A stretch of 64,000 nucleotides of DNA, taken from contig JASKMD010000029.1 in the NCBI GenBank assembly GCA_030144725.1, positions 2,718,346 to 2,782,345 of the forward strand. Reading direction: 5' to 3'. The stretch comes from Haematococcus lacustris (Eukaryota > Chlorophyta > Chlorophyceae > Chlamydomonadales > Haematococcaceae). Shown here in pieces: positions 53,371 through 63,245 of this stretch. The notes under the pieces are model-generated. The model was not told the origin of the DNA, did no database searches, and worked only from the letters and a program-made list of their open reading frames with translations. The translations under genes and the position numbers were made by a program. Position 1 is the first letter of the stretch. Each line of letters opens with the position of its first letter.

Positions 53371-53770
53371 TTATCTGGCTCTTGTTTCCTTTTCTACCAT
53401 GTACGCATCCTACAAAGTGCAAGAAAAGGCAAGTTGCACAGGCCCCAACAAGCAGCTTGGCTAAGGCCTTGCTGTCGTGCTTGAGGAGGACAGCAGTATA
53501 CCATACGATCGTGGAGGTCATCACAACACCTTCCTCTCTACAGAAGTTCGCACGAGCTTGACTAGGACAGATGCACAGAGGGGGTAGTGGATGACGCGAT
53601 GCATTTCATCTTTGACTGCACTGCCACGAGTTCCATCAGACAGCAGGCGGAGTTTGCCATGACTTTCCAGAACAATAATGAGAACTTGCATGACTTCATG
53701 TTGAGCCCATGTGCACCTTTGTTTGTGCACCTTGCTTTGAAGTGCGTTACAGAAAGTCCCGAACCCCTAG
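53371..53770 (+). pseudogene. LINE-type reverse-transcriptase C-terminal remnant
   Basis: In the frame around 53569-53770: CTEGVVDDAMHFIFDCTATS, then SIRQQAEFAMTF and HDFMLSPCAPLFVHLALKCV. The pattern C...VxDxxHFIFDC...R..F..F...DFM...FV..AL is that of the zinc-binding segment at the end of LINE ORF2 proteins. Only this end is present; the RT itself is missing. Confidence 0.45.
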
Positions 53771-53814
53771 AGGTGGAGGGCGGCCAAGCAGCCAAGCCAC
53801 CTATCTATCATCCG

Positions 53815-54250
53815 CCCGCAAGGGCAGTACCAGGGCCCCTCACTAAGGGTGGTGTTTTGTCTGTGCGGAGTTACATTCCCATGCAAATGGCATATGCACC
53901 TTTCACCTACACCATTGCCTGGACCCTGTGACAGGCCTGATGCTGGCATGACAAACACGCACTGATCTAGAGAGAACACACACTACTGAGACTCAGCAGG
54001 CTGCTGTTGCTGCTGCTGGTGGCTGGTCTTCCAGCTGCTTGTAGCCCGGGTCTGTGTACTTCTTGCACTTGGCTGGCAGCTCAGGCAGGTCTGGCCACCA
54101 GCACAGCTCCAGCGGTCGCCACCCGCTCTCCCCAAATGACCTGAATGTTCAGTGCTGCATTGCAGTCCCTGTCTACCCACCTGCCTGGCTGTGGCCCTAG
54201 CCTTTGCCTGTGGCCTTGGTGGGCTGGGTGAGCTCAGCTGCCCTCGCAAC
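53815..54250 (-). pseudogene. Family I Fanzor fragment with its 3' end
   Basis: The 3' end (53815-53990) has GTTTGTCATGCCAGCATCAG, the hairpin CCTGTCACAGG and CAGGCAATGGTGTAGGTG on the minus strand. The coding part (54250-53990) gives WVDRDCNAALNIQVIWGER (RuvC-III, slightly altered), a WRPLELCWWPDL-like piece and a Gln-run tail. It sits in tandem with the next copy. Confidence 0.6.
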
Positions 54251-54254
54251 GGCA

Positions 54255-54430
54255 GAATCAGGTCCCCTCACTGGGCATGGTGTCTTGTCTGTATGCAATC
54301 ATGTGCGCATGCACATGGCATGGGCGCCTACCACCTACACCATTACCTGGACACTGTTACAGGGCTAAAGCCTAGAGTTGGCATGACGGACATGCACTGA
54401 TGTAGTGTGATGGCAGCTTAACAGGGGACA
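54255..54430 (-). repeat. Family I 3' end
   Basis: Minus strand: TAAGCTGCCATCACACTACA, GTCATGCCAACTCTAGGC, hairpin CCCTGTAACAG, AATGGTGTAGGTGGTAGGCG and CCATGCCATGTGCATG, ACCTGATTCTGCC. The same variant as at 11.4, 26.5 and 30.5 kb. Confidence 0.65.
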
Positions 54431-55720
54431 CATACTACCCAGCCTCAGCCGGCCTTGGTGTGTTGGGTGGGCTGGGTAGGCTCAGCTGCCTGCTCAGCCT
54501 TGGTGCGCTTGGCTGGCGGAGGAGTGATGCGCCCTGGCTCTGAGGCTGCTGCCTGTGTGGCTGCCTGGCTGTGTGGGGCCACTACCGGGCACCACATCAG
54601 GCCCAGCACTGGCTGGTCACGCTGATGGCTCCAGGCTGGACGCAGAAGGCGTGGGGCCTCCAGCTTGCAGGCCTCACAGGGCTCCTCCCTACAGGGCTGT
54701 TGGCCACTCACTACGTAGCTGACCTGGCTGGTGCGGTGCTCATTCACTAATACCACCCTGCCTCGCTGCTGGTCTGTGCCCCTGGGCCTGCACACCACCT
54801 TGCAGCAGGCTCGCAGCACCGCATCAGCACCCCAGCCCACCCGGGTGCCAATGCCAGCTGAGCCAAAGAAGACCACCAGCTGTTCGACACAGTCACAGCG
54901 CTTAATAGACACCTCAGCCATCTCATCCTCCAGCTGCAGGCGTGCTTACAAGGCACACATGGTGGCTGACATGGTGGCATCAGGTCAGGCATGGCACAGT
55001 GGACTACTCTTTCACTTCATGCCCACCCACTACAGTCGAATACACAACCCACCCACCCACATCACGTTTTTAAGGAACTGCATCAGCGCTTGCTTCTGAG
55101 CTCCGTACAGCCTCGGCCACTGCCATGCCCACTTGGGGTCCAGGTACACCTCCCACACCGCATCCCAGGTGGCCAGAGTGACGGTGATGTGCATCAGGTA
55201 GGCCTCCAGGGAGGTGCCAACTGATCTGGCTGCTGCGAGGTGCTGGAGGTGGGGCTGGATTGGTGCTAGCTACCGCTGTGTGTTGCGGTGAGCATTGCTC
55301 AGACCACTGGCCACACACGGCCCTTGGTCAGCTTCCACTGAGCCAGCTGGTCTGCTATCAGCTGGCCTGACTACTCATCCTATACCCCTGAGGCTGCACT
55401 GACTGCCCGGATGGCGCCGGGGTAAATACCCACCCCATTCTGTGTGGCTGGATGAAACACAAAACTGACGCTGCTCAGCAAGGGCCTTGCCAATGTGGGG
55501 GCCCCTGCTGCTGAACCTGCCATTGCCTTTGGGGGGCTGTTGCTGCTGGAGGGGCCTGCTGCTGGGGGTGGGAAAGTAGGGTTGGGGAGGGGCGTTTGTA
55601 GTGCACACATACATTGACATCATGTGTCTCCACTATCCTGTCAGGAGATGCCTGTGCCCCCGCACCAGGGCTGAGGCACGCCACCAAAGGCCTGGCTTTC
55701 ACCTCTTCTTCCTCTAGAGC
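54431..55720 (-). pseudogene. Family I Fanzor pseudogene, catalytically dead lineage
   Basis: On the minus strand: RIVETHDVNVCVHYKRPSPT, RuvC-I as VGIYPGAIRAVSAASG (Asp to Tyr, as at 10.7 kb), the helical segment with stops and deletions, KQLVVFFGSAGIGTRVGWGA, RuvC-II RGRVVLVNEHRTSQVS, the finger QQPCREEPCEACKLEAP and GLMWCPVVAP, and the end AEQAAEPTQPTQHTKAG directly followed by the 3' end: RuvC-III is absent. Intron GT-AG position as in the 50-kb copy. Confidence 0.75.
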
Positions 55721-55959
55721 GATGGCAGCCTTCTAGATGCCGCACTCTAGATGCACCCCCTCAGTATGGGAGCCATGACGGGCCGGACTTGTCCCTTACT
55801 TGCTTGTCACCATGCCGCTTGCTTCTGGCTTGGTGCAGCAGCCGATGGTTCACCTGCCCTGCTGCGGTCACGGAGTCACCAGGCTTAGGTTAGGGCTGGC
55901 TGTACCTCAGCCGTTGCTGTAGCCCCGCCCCACAGTATTGGGGGCTATCTGGGGGCCTG

Positions 55960-56345
55960 GCTGGTGAAGAGCTCAGGCAATCTTTGCTCAGGCTCCCCCT
56001 CCACCAACCCTGGTTTCCACTTTCCCTACCTAGGCCGGCCCTCCCCCTGCCCAGCCCTCAGCTGTACCTGGCCCAGGGCCCCTCATGGGGCAGGTGGCTG
56101 GATCGGGACACCAACCCATGCCTCAATTCCCAGCGCTTTGGGAGATTGTGAGACACTCCCTGGAGCTGTGCAGCTGGAAGGGCCTAGACGCACTATTATC
56201 CCCTTGGCAGGGAGTACCAGCAGCGCTACAAGCTTGTCAATGACCGGCTGCCCAAGGGCAGGCAGAGGTTGCACCGGGCTGCAGAGTACCGGCGGCGCAT
56301 ACATGACCGGGCTCGCAAGCAACTGGCTAAGTTAAGTGTACAAAG
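55960..56345 (+). pseudogene. Family II Fanzor C-terminal fragment
   Basis: The plus strand, across frames: a proline-rich linker, RuvC-III WLDRDTNPCLNSQRFG (56098-56150), a DTPWSCAAGRA-type shifted stretch, then QRYKLVNDRLPKGRQRLHRA and AEYRRRIHDRARKQLA. It runs without its own 3' block into the junction with a family I 3' end at 56355. Confidence 0.6.
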
Positions 56346-56354
56346 CGCAGTCAG

Positions 56355-56600
56355 CACCTTGGCTCTCAACCTTGAGCATTCATTGCAGTCGAACACACTA
56401 ATTGTGAACCACTACAAAACGGTGTTTTTGCCTGTGTGGAGTTCCCATCGCATGTGTATGCCATGGCCTACACATGGCATACACATGGTCACGGTCGCCT
56501 ACCACCTACAGCATTGCCTGACCCCTGTGACAGGGCGATGCATAGAGTTGGCATGACAAAACATGCACTAAGCGTAAGCTGATGACAGCTTCAAGTGGGG
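56355..56600 (-). repeat. Family I 3' end
   Basis: Near-identical to 33686-33925 and 42066-42310; ends CCAAGGTG at 56355, followed by CTG on the minus strand. Confidence 0.75.
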
Positions 56601-56998
56601 GGGGCTTGCTGCTGCTGGCCCTTGGCTGGCTTGTCTCGCAGCCGCTTGTAGCCCAAGCCAGGGTACTCCTTGCCCTTGGCTGGCAGCTTCCCCTGCTCTG
56701 GCCAGTAGCACAGCTCCAGCGGCCGCCACCTGCTCTCCCCAATGCGCTGCATGTTCAGGGCCGCATTGCAGTCCCTGTCTACCCACCTGCCTGGCTGTGG
56801 TGCTGGCTTGGCTTTGGCAGCCTTGCCTTTGCCCTTTGTGGGCTCAGCTGCCTCTGGCTCAGCCTTGGTGCGCTTGGTGCGCTTGGCTGGCAGGGGAGTG
56901 CTGGGCCCAGGCTCTGAGGCTGCTGGCTGTGTGGCTGCCTGGCTGCTGCGTGGGGCCTGGGGGGACTTGCGTGGGGCCACTACTGCGTGGGCCACTAC
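56601..56998 (-). pseudogene. Family I Fanzor C-terminal fragment
   Basis: The minus strand has VVAPRKSPQAPRSSQAATQP, the Lys/Ala/Pro linker, WVDRDCNAALNMQRIGE, WRPLELCYWPEQ and LGYKRLRDKPAKGQ, then a Gln run, all in one frame. It is cut just before the CPVVAP finger by the 57-kb dispersed repeat. Confidence 0.75.
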
Positions 56999-56999
56999 A

Positions 57000-57290
57000 G
57001 TCTGTGAGCTGGGCCTTTCATACAGATCATACATACAAATAGACCATGATGTTGCCCTCGTGCACTACCACCAGGTTGTCTGAGGTGGGGGCTGTGGTGT
57101 GGAGCCTGCCAGACGTCCAGTGTGTGCTTGCTCCTGGGCGTTATCTGAGGTGGCTCAATACCTGGCAGTGCATCGGCAGCCCAGTCCCACACCCAAGCAC
57201 CTCTCTCATCTGACTTGTCCAAGCTACTAATGATTTCACAGCTCATTGGGTATAGGGTATAGGGCTAGCAGTTTTTGACTACCCTGGCAT
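57000..57290 (-). repeat. Dispersed repeat with a conserved open frame (copy 2)
   Basis: Inverted copy of 9010-9265, encoding MSCEIISSLDKSDERGAWVW and DWAADALPGIEPPQIT. It also extends about 40 bp further than copy 1 on one side. Confidence 0.6.
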
Positions 57291-57397
57291 CCAGGAGCGC
57301 CACATGTTGGGCCTATTAAAGCGCAGTCAGTCTACTAAAGCGCAGTCAGCATAAAAGCTTTGAGTTATGATGAGTGGTCAGTAAACGGCACGTGCCA

Positions 57398-57647
57398 CCA
57401 CGCAGCCTGCAGCCAGTCCTCCACTTTCCTTGCCCTCCTCATCAAGCTTGCCTGTGGCTGCTTCTTGCGCCCTGCAGGAACACGTGAGCTGAACCAGCTG
57501 GGCCTGGTCAACGCTCTTGCGGTGCTGCGCCCTGACTTCCTGATATCGCAGCCTCCACTGTCCGCCTCCGCTCCTGCCAGTGCTCCAAGAACCACTCGGC
57601 TCGCCCCCTCCACCTCCAGCATCTCCAACCCTGGCAGCGTGTTTGGA
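57398..57647 (+). pseudogene. Truncated copy of the small secreted protein, exon 2 only
   Basis: Almost identical to 51842-52100: the end of the intron, acceptor CGCCCTGCAG, then TRELNQLGLVNALAVLRPDF and the Ser/Ala/Pro stretch to NPGSVFG. It breaks off where a family II 3' scrap (GGGGGTTGCAGTCATTAGG) begins. There is no signal-peptide exon, so it is not functional. Confidence 0.8.
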
Positions 57648-57649
57648 TG

Positions 57650-58260
57650 GGGGTTGCAGTCATTAGGTGTGCATTGATGAAGCTGCAGTTTCCAGTGGGA
57701 TTGTTCACCGGGAAGACACAGCTCGTTGAACAACTCTTGCTGAAAACAGTGGCCTTAAAATAGGGTTGTCCGCAAGTTCGTCTGGGACTGGGAGAAAGCT
57801 CTCCGTGAGCGGTATCAATAAGCAGTTGTAAAGAGCTAGAGGCGAGCGAGTGCCACACAATTGTGGAAGCTGAGACTAACAGGCATGGGCGCAGTCAGTA
57901 CATGGGCGTAATGATTCTTTGCATTGCGGAGCACATGCTTAAACATCAGCACGTCTGTTCCTAAGACATGCGGCTGCCCAGCGTCGCCAGTGTGCTGACA
58001 ATCGCCGGCCTGGGAACACTTTTGCACTGCACGTACCTCGTGATTGAGCGTGAGCGTGACAGCTTGATCTGTTGCTGCCACACTCCTCAGCACATCATTG
58101 ACGCCTGGTCCACGCAAGTGCAGTCAGGAAGACGCTGAAGCTGTCCCAGGAGTTGTACGAGGGACTTCAGCCCCTACTGCCACTGGACCTATTGATAGGA
58201 ACACTAACCTCGTTGCTAGGTATGCTGCAACCCCACTCAGGGTGTGGGTGATGCACTGTC
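57650..58260. other. Stretch with no recognised gene
   Basis: A family II 3' scrap opens it (57648-57675). Otherwise only short unassigned frames. Confidence 0.35.
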
Positions 58261-58345
58261 TGGCATTGATGGGCGGGCCAGCAGCCACCCATGGGGCCTA
58301 GTAGCCAAGTAGGTTGTTAGCCCACGTGCGGGGTTTCGACGCGCT
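58260..58345 (+). repeat. Family II Fanzor tail scrap
   Basis: GCATTGATGGGCGGGCCAGC, then CATGGGGCCTAGTAGCC and AGGTTGTTAGCCCACGTG resemble the family II tail (GIDGRAR...) and the start of its 3' block (compare 47707-47780). Confidence 0.4.
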
Positions 58346-58555
58346 TACGTCGAGAACCCAACAATGCTTTTCAACACATTATGTTGGACGAATGAGCTGG
58401 ACATGACGTAGCGGGGCTGTCACACAGGGGCTGTCACACAGAGCTCACGAAGTTCACACAGCTCAAACACCGCTCAAAGCGACAGCGAAGCACATCAGCT
58501 CGCACAACGAGGACCAACGGCAACCCTTAGACACGACAGCTCGCCACTTTGACAA

Positions 58556-59276
58556 ATGTCACCAAGCCGAACCCTCGCACCGGGCTTCGCCGTCCTTTGC
58601 GTAACGTTGCTCCTTGCCACACCGATGCTCTCCCAAGGTCAGTGTGCAGAATCGCGCCTGACCTGTGCCCACTGCGGGGCTCCGTCACCGGCGATGGCTG
58701 AAATGTCGACGCTGCTTCCCTGGTGCTCTGCTGCCCTGCTGTGCCTCCGCGGGCTAGCTCAACCTGCATGTGACTTCGGGTACAGGGAGAACTCCCCACA
58801 CCCCTCCCCTCAAACCTGCTTGATGCTCCCTGCTGCACTTTGCAGGACGCAAACTGAGCCAGCTGGGCCTCGTCAGCGCTCTTGCTGCAGCGCGACCTGA
58901 TTTCCTTGTATCACAAGATCCTCTGCCACCTAGCACCCCCGCTCCCAGCGCTGCCCCATCGGGCACAGGGGCAGCCGGCACAAGAACCACCACCGGCGGC
59001 ACCACCACTGGCGCTGCCGGCACGGGCACCACTGCTATTCCAGGAGCACCTGCAAGGTCCCTTCCTACCGCGACAGGCATCTCCAACCCTGGCAGCGTAA
59101 GCGGTGGAGTCGCAGGCAGGTCTCCATCCATTGGGGCAACACCCGGCCCCAACCTCACTAGCGGCCTGGCGGGCACCACCTCAGGGGGCCTGGCGGGGGG
59201 CACAGGCATTGGCGCCGGCAGTGGCGGCCCGGGCAATGCAGGAGTGGGCAGCGCTGGGGCAAGTGTGGGCAAGTAA
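58556..59276 (+). CDS. Small secreted Gly/Ala/Thr-rich protein, member 2
   Basis: Exons 58556-58637 and 58846-59276 give 170 residues. Signal peptide MSPSRTLAPGFAVLCVTLLL...ATPMLSQ; then GRKLSQLGLVSALAAARPDF and LVSQDPLPPS; a Thr/Gly/Ala-rich middle (GAAGTRTTTGGTTTGAAGTG); and the shared end GPNLTSGLAGTTSGGLAGGT and GNAGVGSAGASVGK. The exon 1 splice site (CAAG-GTCAGT) and phase are those of member 1. No intact mobile insertion in it, unlike member 1. Confidence 0.85.
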
Positions 59277-60060
59277 ACAAAGTGACTCACTTTGGTGCAT
59301 GTGGAGCTTGCTACTAGCCTTAACATGGTTGCCACAGCCACCAGCATTTGGTCATGACCAGCTCAGGAGCACATATGACCACAGACACCGCTGCACACAG
59401 CAAGAGCGCTGACAGCTTCGACCGCTTTGAAATCATCAGCACCCATCATTGCGTGCTGTGCCCACCCCCCTACCTCATGACGGTGCGCGTGCATGCGATC
59501 CCTGATGCAGCCCAGCATGAGCATGAGTATTGCACTATCATCTCATGGATACTCGTGAAGCTGCATGTATGTGTTGACTTTCTCCGGAGATGCTTGTCAT
59601 TCGCATCACCCAGTGCCAGTGTTGTATGCTTGGGGCATGTTGTGTGCCTGCAGTACAACCTAGAAATGGGAGTTGGCATGGTGACAATTGTGAGAAGTGG
59701 CCCATGAGCTAGTGTATCCAGGGGGATGTGGCATGTTTGTGACGGCTCTAGGAGTTGAAGTTGTATGTTGAACAATTGTTTCATGATGCGAGGAGCTGGT
59801 GGGGGTAAGCCTGGACGTTAGGATTGTTGCCAGGGTGCTGACTTGGACATGTGCGGCCTATGTAACATGACCATGTACGCCGCGCGCCCGTACAGGCAGG
59901 GTGGGTGCCTTCTCTCATACCTGCTACAAGTCCTGCTCCCCTTGAAGGTTATCCGTGATTGGCGATGCCCATCTTAATTCATTGCTGTGTGGATTGCAAG
60001 AAAGAGATAAGTAAGGCTGTAAGTGAGCAATTGTCAGCTGGTCCCACACCGCCCCGTGTT
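59277..60060. other. 3' region of member 2 and unassigned DNA
   Basis: The first about 130 bases resemble the 3' region of member 1. An open frame at 59348-59707 (plus) shows no family pattern. Nothing else supported. Confidence 0.4.
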
Positions 60061-60150
60061 GCGCAGCACAGCACCTCCCTCATTTGCCCACAAAGGCAGG
60101 ATCAGTTCCCCACACTGAAGGTGGTGTTTTGTTTGTATGGAGTGATGGAG
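60060..60150 (-). repeat. Scrap of a family I 3' end
   Basis: CCTCCCTCATTTGCCCACAA, AGGCAGGATCAG and GTGGTGTTTTGTTTGTATGG correspond, inverted, to 30540-30600. It lies directly before the complete 3' end at 60169. Confidence 0.5.
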
Positions 60151-60168
60151 TGGATGGGCGCAGCACAG

Positions 60169-60415
60169 CACCTTGGCTCTCAACCTTGAGCATTCAATGC
60201 AGTCGAACACACTAATTGTGAACCACTACAAAACGGTGTTTTTGCCTGTGTGGAGTTCCCATCGCATGTGTATGCCATGGCATACACATGGCATACACAT
60301 GGTCACGGTCGCCTACCACCTACAGCATTGCCTGACCCCTGTGACAGGGCGATGCATAGAGTTGGCATGACAAAACATGCACTAAGCGTAAGCTGATGAC
60401 AGCTTCAAATGGGGG
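60169..60415 (-). repeat. Family I 3' end
   Basis: Near-identical to the 56355 block; ends CCAAGGTG at 60169, then CTG on the minus strand. Confidence 0.75.
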
Positions 60416-61003
60416 GGGCTTGCTGCTGCTGGGCCTTGGGTGGCTTGTCTCGCAGCCGCTTGTAGCCCAAGCCAGGGAACTCCTTGCCCTTGGCTGGCAG
60501 CGCTCCCTGCTCTGGCCAGTAGCACAGCTCCAGCGGCCGCCATCTGCTCTCCCCAATGCGCTGCATGTTCAGGGCCGCATTGCAGTCCCTGTCTACCCAC
60601 CTGCCTGGCTGTGGTGCTGGCTTGGCTTTGGCAGCCTTGCCTTTGCCCTTTGTGGGCTCAGCTGCCTCTGGCTCAGCCTTGGTGCGCTTGGTGCGCTTGG
60701 CTGGCAGGGGAGTGTTGGGCCCTGGCTCTGAGGCTGCTGCTGGCTGTGTGGCTGCCTGGCTGCTGCGTGGGGCCTGGGGGGACTTGCGTGGGGCCACTAC
60801 AGGGCACCACATCATCATGATGCCCCGCACTGGCTGGTCATGATGCCCCGCACTGGCTGGTCACGCTGCTGGCTCCAGGCTGGCCGCACTAGGCGGGGTT
60901 CCACCTGCCCTGCTGGGGGCTTCCAGCCTGCAGGCCTGGTGGCACTGCGCTTGTTCAGCTGCCTCTCACAAGGCTGCTGGCCATTCACTGCTGAGCTGAG
61001 CTG
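60416..61003 (-). pseudogene. Family I Fanzor C-terminal fragment
   Basis: The minus strand reads AVNGQQPCERQLNKRSATRP, GQVEPRLVRPAWSQQRDQPV (no frameshift), then a tandem duplication of about 29 bp (GACCAGCCAGTGCGGGGCAT twice), MMWCPVVAPRKSPQAPRSSQ, WVDRDCNAALNMQRIGE and LGYKRLRDKPPKAQ. Upstream it ends in a GAGCT microsatellite at 60997-61013, so RuvC-I and RuvC-II are missing. Confidence 0.75.
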
Positions 61004-61013
61004 AGCTGAGCTA

Positions 61014-61560
61014 CAAACAGCACAGTCGAGCCACTCCAGGAACAATCCCGGGATTGCTGAGGCGCCGCCTAGGCTGTTGGTCTAGGCTACAGCCCCGGGC
61101 TGGTGCACACCAAGGCCATGTCGTGCCTCATGGGCCTTCATGTCATGGGGAGTTCTTGGGCACCTCATCATGGCTGGTGCGGGTGACCTGCAGCCAGCTA
61201 CAAAGATGGCAAGGGACACCATGCGGCATGGCTGCTTGGAGACATAGTGGCGAGGGTAGGGCAATTGTGAGGGCGATTGTAAGTGAGCTGGTCTGTGGCG
61301 GCAGCTCTTTAGGCATTAATGGTTGCCGCCATCAAAAGTCATCAAATGTCATCAAAATTCAGGCAATTAACAGGAAAATCAGGAAATAAACAGGGGATAA
61401 ACCAGGGGATAAACAGGAAAATTAGCATATGCAGCACAAAGTGAAGCAAGGCAAAGGAGATGCAGCGAAACAGACAGCGTATACGTAACTGTGATGCCTT
61501 GGACACTTAAGTGGACCGCGAGGCCGACGCGCAGCCAGAACCAAGCCAGGCCAGCAGGAC
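61014..61560. other. Stretch with short repeats, no gene
   Basis: 61360-61425 carries repeated AACAGG(A/G)AAATCAGGAAA-type units, also found inverted at 15775-15830, marking the start of the region shared with the 11981-16695 segment. Confidence 0.45.
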
Positions 61561-62640
61561 ATGCAGGCCAGGGGTGAAGCGCGATGGGCCCGCCACAACA
61601 ATAACACCTGGCACGCCAATAAGTGCAAACTGCACACCGTGATGAGGGGTGTGTCCGCTGCGGGTTTAGAGGAGGGCGCGGTCGTGGCGTCCGAAGTGAT
61701 CGAGGCGCGGCTCTACGAGCAACTTGTGCTTTGGGTGGAGGCCTGCAGCAAGAGGGCGCTGCTCGCCAGCTTGCTATTGGGCCTCATGGTGCGCGGCTGG
61801 TTCACACGCGTCACTGTACTTGCGGACGGGCGGGAGGTACCTGTACCTGCACCTCAGCCGCGGTCTGCCTCCTCCCGGAAGGCGGTCTCGGCCCAGCGCT
61901 GCTGTGGAGGCTGTGTTTGCCGCGTACCCGGGTCTCCACCCCCGCCTCAACGCCGTTCTTCGCTATGAGCACGACATCAACACCGTCGACGACGTCGGCA
62001 AGAAGCTAGAAACCAGCTTTGCCAACAGCCTCACCGAGCTGTTTCTCCTCAGGCTTGAGCAAGCGGTGGCTTTGGCTGGGCCAGGGTCATCGCTGGCTCA
62101 TACGAGCACCAGCGCCTCCTTTGGGCTGCTTTTGGGTGGCAGTCCAGCCTAGACTGAGCGTCAGCGCAGCTGGGTGGCGCGGAGTGTGCAGGGGAAGGAG
62201 GTGACCTGGCTACAGGGTCAGGGTTAGGGTGAGGGTGGGGTGGTGCCTACTGAGGCCATGCGGGATGAGGTGGCCAGGCAGCGGAGGTTGTTGGCGCTGG
62301 GTCAGGGGGGAGAGGGGGGACAAAGCCTGGCTGGAGAGGGGGGTCAACCGGGGCAGCCTGGTGCGCCATGTAGTGGACACCAGCAGGCAGCTGAAGGCAG
62401 CCCACGTCAGCTGGCAGCTGGACTGGGCGCACTGGCAGGCAGCTGAGAGGCAGCGCAGCACCAGGCCCTACCGCCCCTCCTCCCCATTTGCGCTCACACC
62501 CGGCTGCAACTGCAAGGCGCACCACATCAAGCTGGACACCAAGGCCATCTTTGGCCTGATTCGCGCTGCTGGCATGCTGCCAGCGGACATCACCTTCTTG
62601 ACCAAGTTTAAGAATGGTGTGGCCGGGCCCAGGGTCAGGT
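61561..62640 (+). pseudogene. Family III Fanzor N-terminal region (copy 2)
   Basis: Across frames: HNNNTWHANKCKLHTVMRGV, VASEVIEARLYEQLVLWVEA, AYPGLHPRLNAVLRYEHDIN, TVDDVGKKLETSFANSLTEL, then VPTEAMRDEVARQRRLLALG (compare VNDLMEEAAKQRRLLALEEG in the 48.6-kb copy), HVSWQLDWAHWQAAERQR, and PFALTPGCNCKAHHIKLDTK with AIFGLIRAAGM (compare FTLTPLDRAGVHFVKVDSRV with VLHGVCQQLGL). The alignment to family I across two blocks supports the assignment. It ends before RuvC-I. Confidence 0.65.
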
Positions 62641-62820
62641 GTTCCCAACTGTCAGAAAATGACAGGAAACCGACCCCTGGTAGTAGGACGGCTGTAACTT
62701 TGCACTCACTGCGCCAAATATTATGCTAGATAGTTCATAATGGAGCTAACCCAGCCAGCTACCTGTCACCCATCCAGAATAATTATGCACTCAGTAGCCG
62801 GAAGCGAGCGCAAAACAATG
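62641..62820. repeat. Repeat shared with 14340-14500 (inverted)
   Basis: GAAACCGACCCCTGGTAGTA, GGACGGCTGTAACT, AACCCAGCCAGCTACCTGTC and ACCCATCCAGAATAA match, inverted, at 14350-14500. Non-coding. Confidence 0.6.
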
Positions 62821-63140
62821 TTTCAATCACCCCGTCTAGGTGCCCTGCACGCTCGGCAGACATCGCGTTGGGTGTCAGCCGGACATTCCATTTGTGCACA
62901 ACCAGCTCACTACGCAAGGTGGATGGGGTCCCAGCGATGTGGCTCACCGTGCCAAGGACACCCGTCTCGCCGATGTGATTTGTTCGCGGGCACATGTGGC
63001 AGTACGCGAGCAAAGACTCCAATGGCTAGCGCTGATGGTCAGATTACGCGGACTAAACCGCCGATGCCAATGTGACAAACGCTATTGAAAACGATGCACT
63101 ATTGAGAGAGTACTTGCATGCATATTACCAACCCCATGTT
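62820..63140 (+). repeat. Dispersed repeat shared with 12010-12376 (inverted)
   Basis: Shared frame on this strand: CTLGRHRVGCQPDIPFVHNQ, HRAKDTRLADVICSRAHVAV, REQRLQWLALMVRLRGLNRR, ending CQCDKRY and stop. See the partner entry. Confidence 0.55.
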
Positions 63141-63245
63141 GGGAACACCCGACCCAGGGACAGTGAGGTGAGTTGGGCTGCTGGCTTGACAACAACGCTA
63201 TTGCCACATCTGCGAACGCCTGCTGCATCGCAACCTACACACGCG

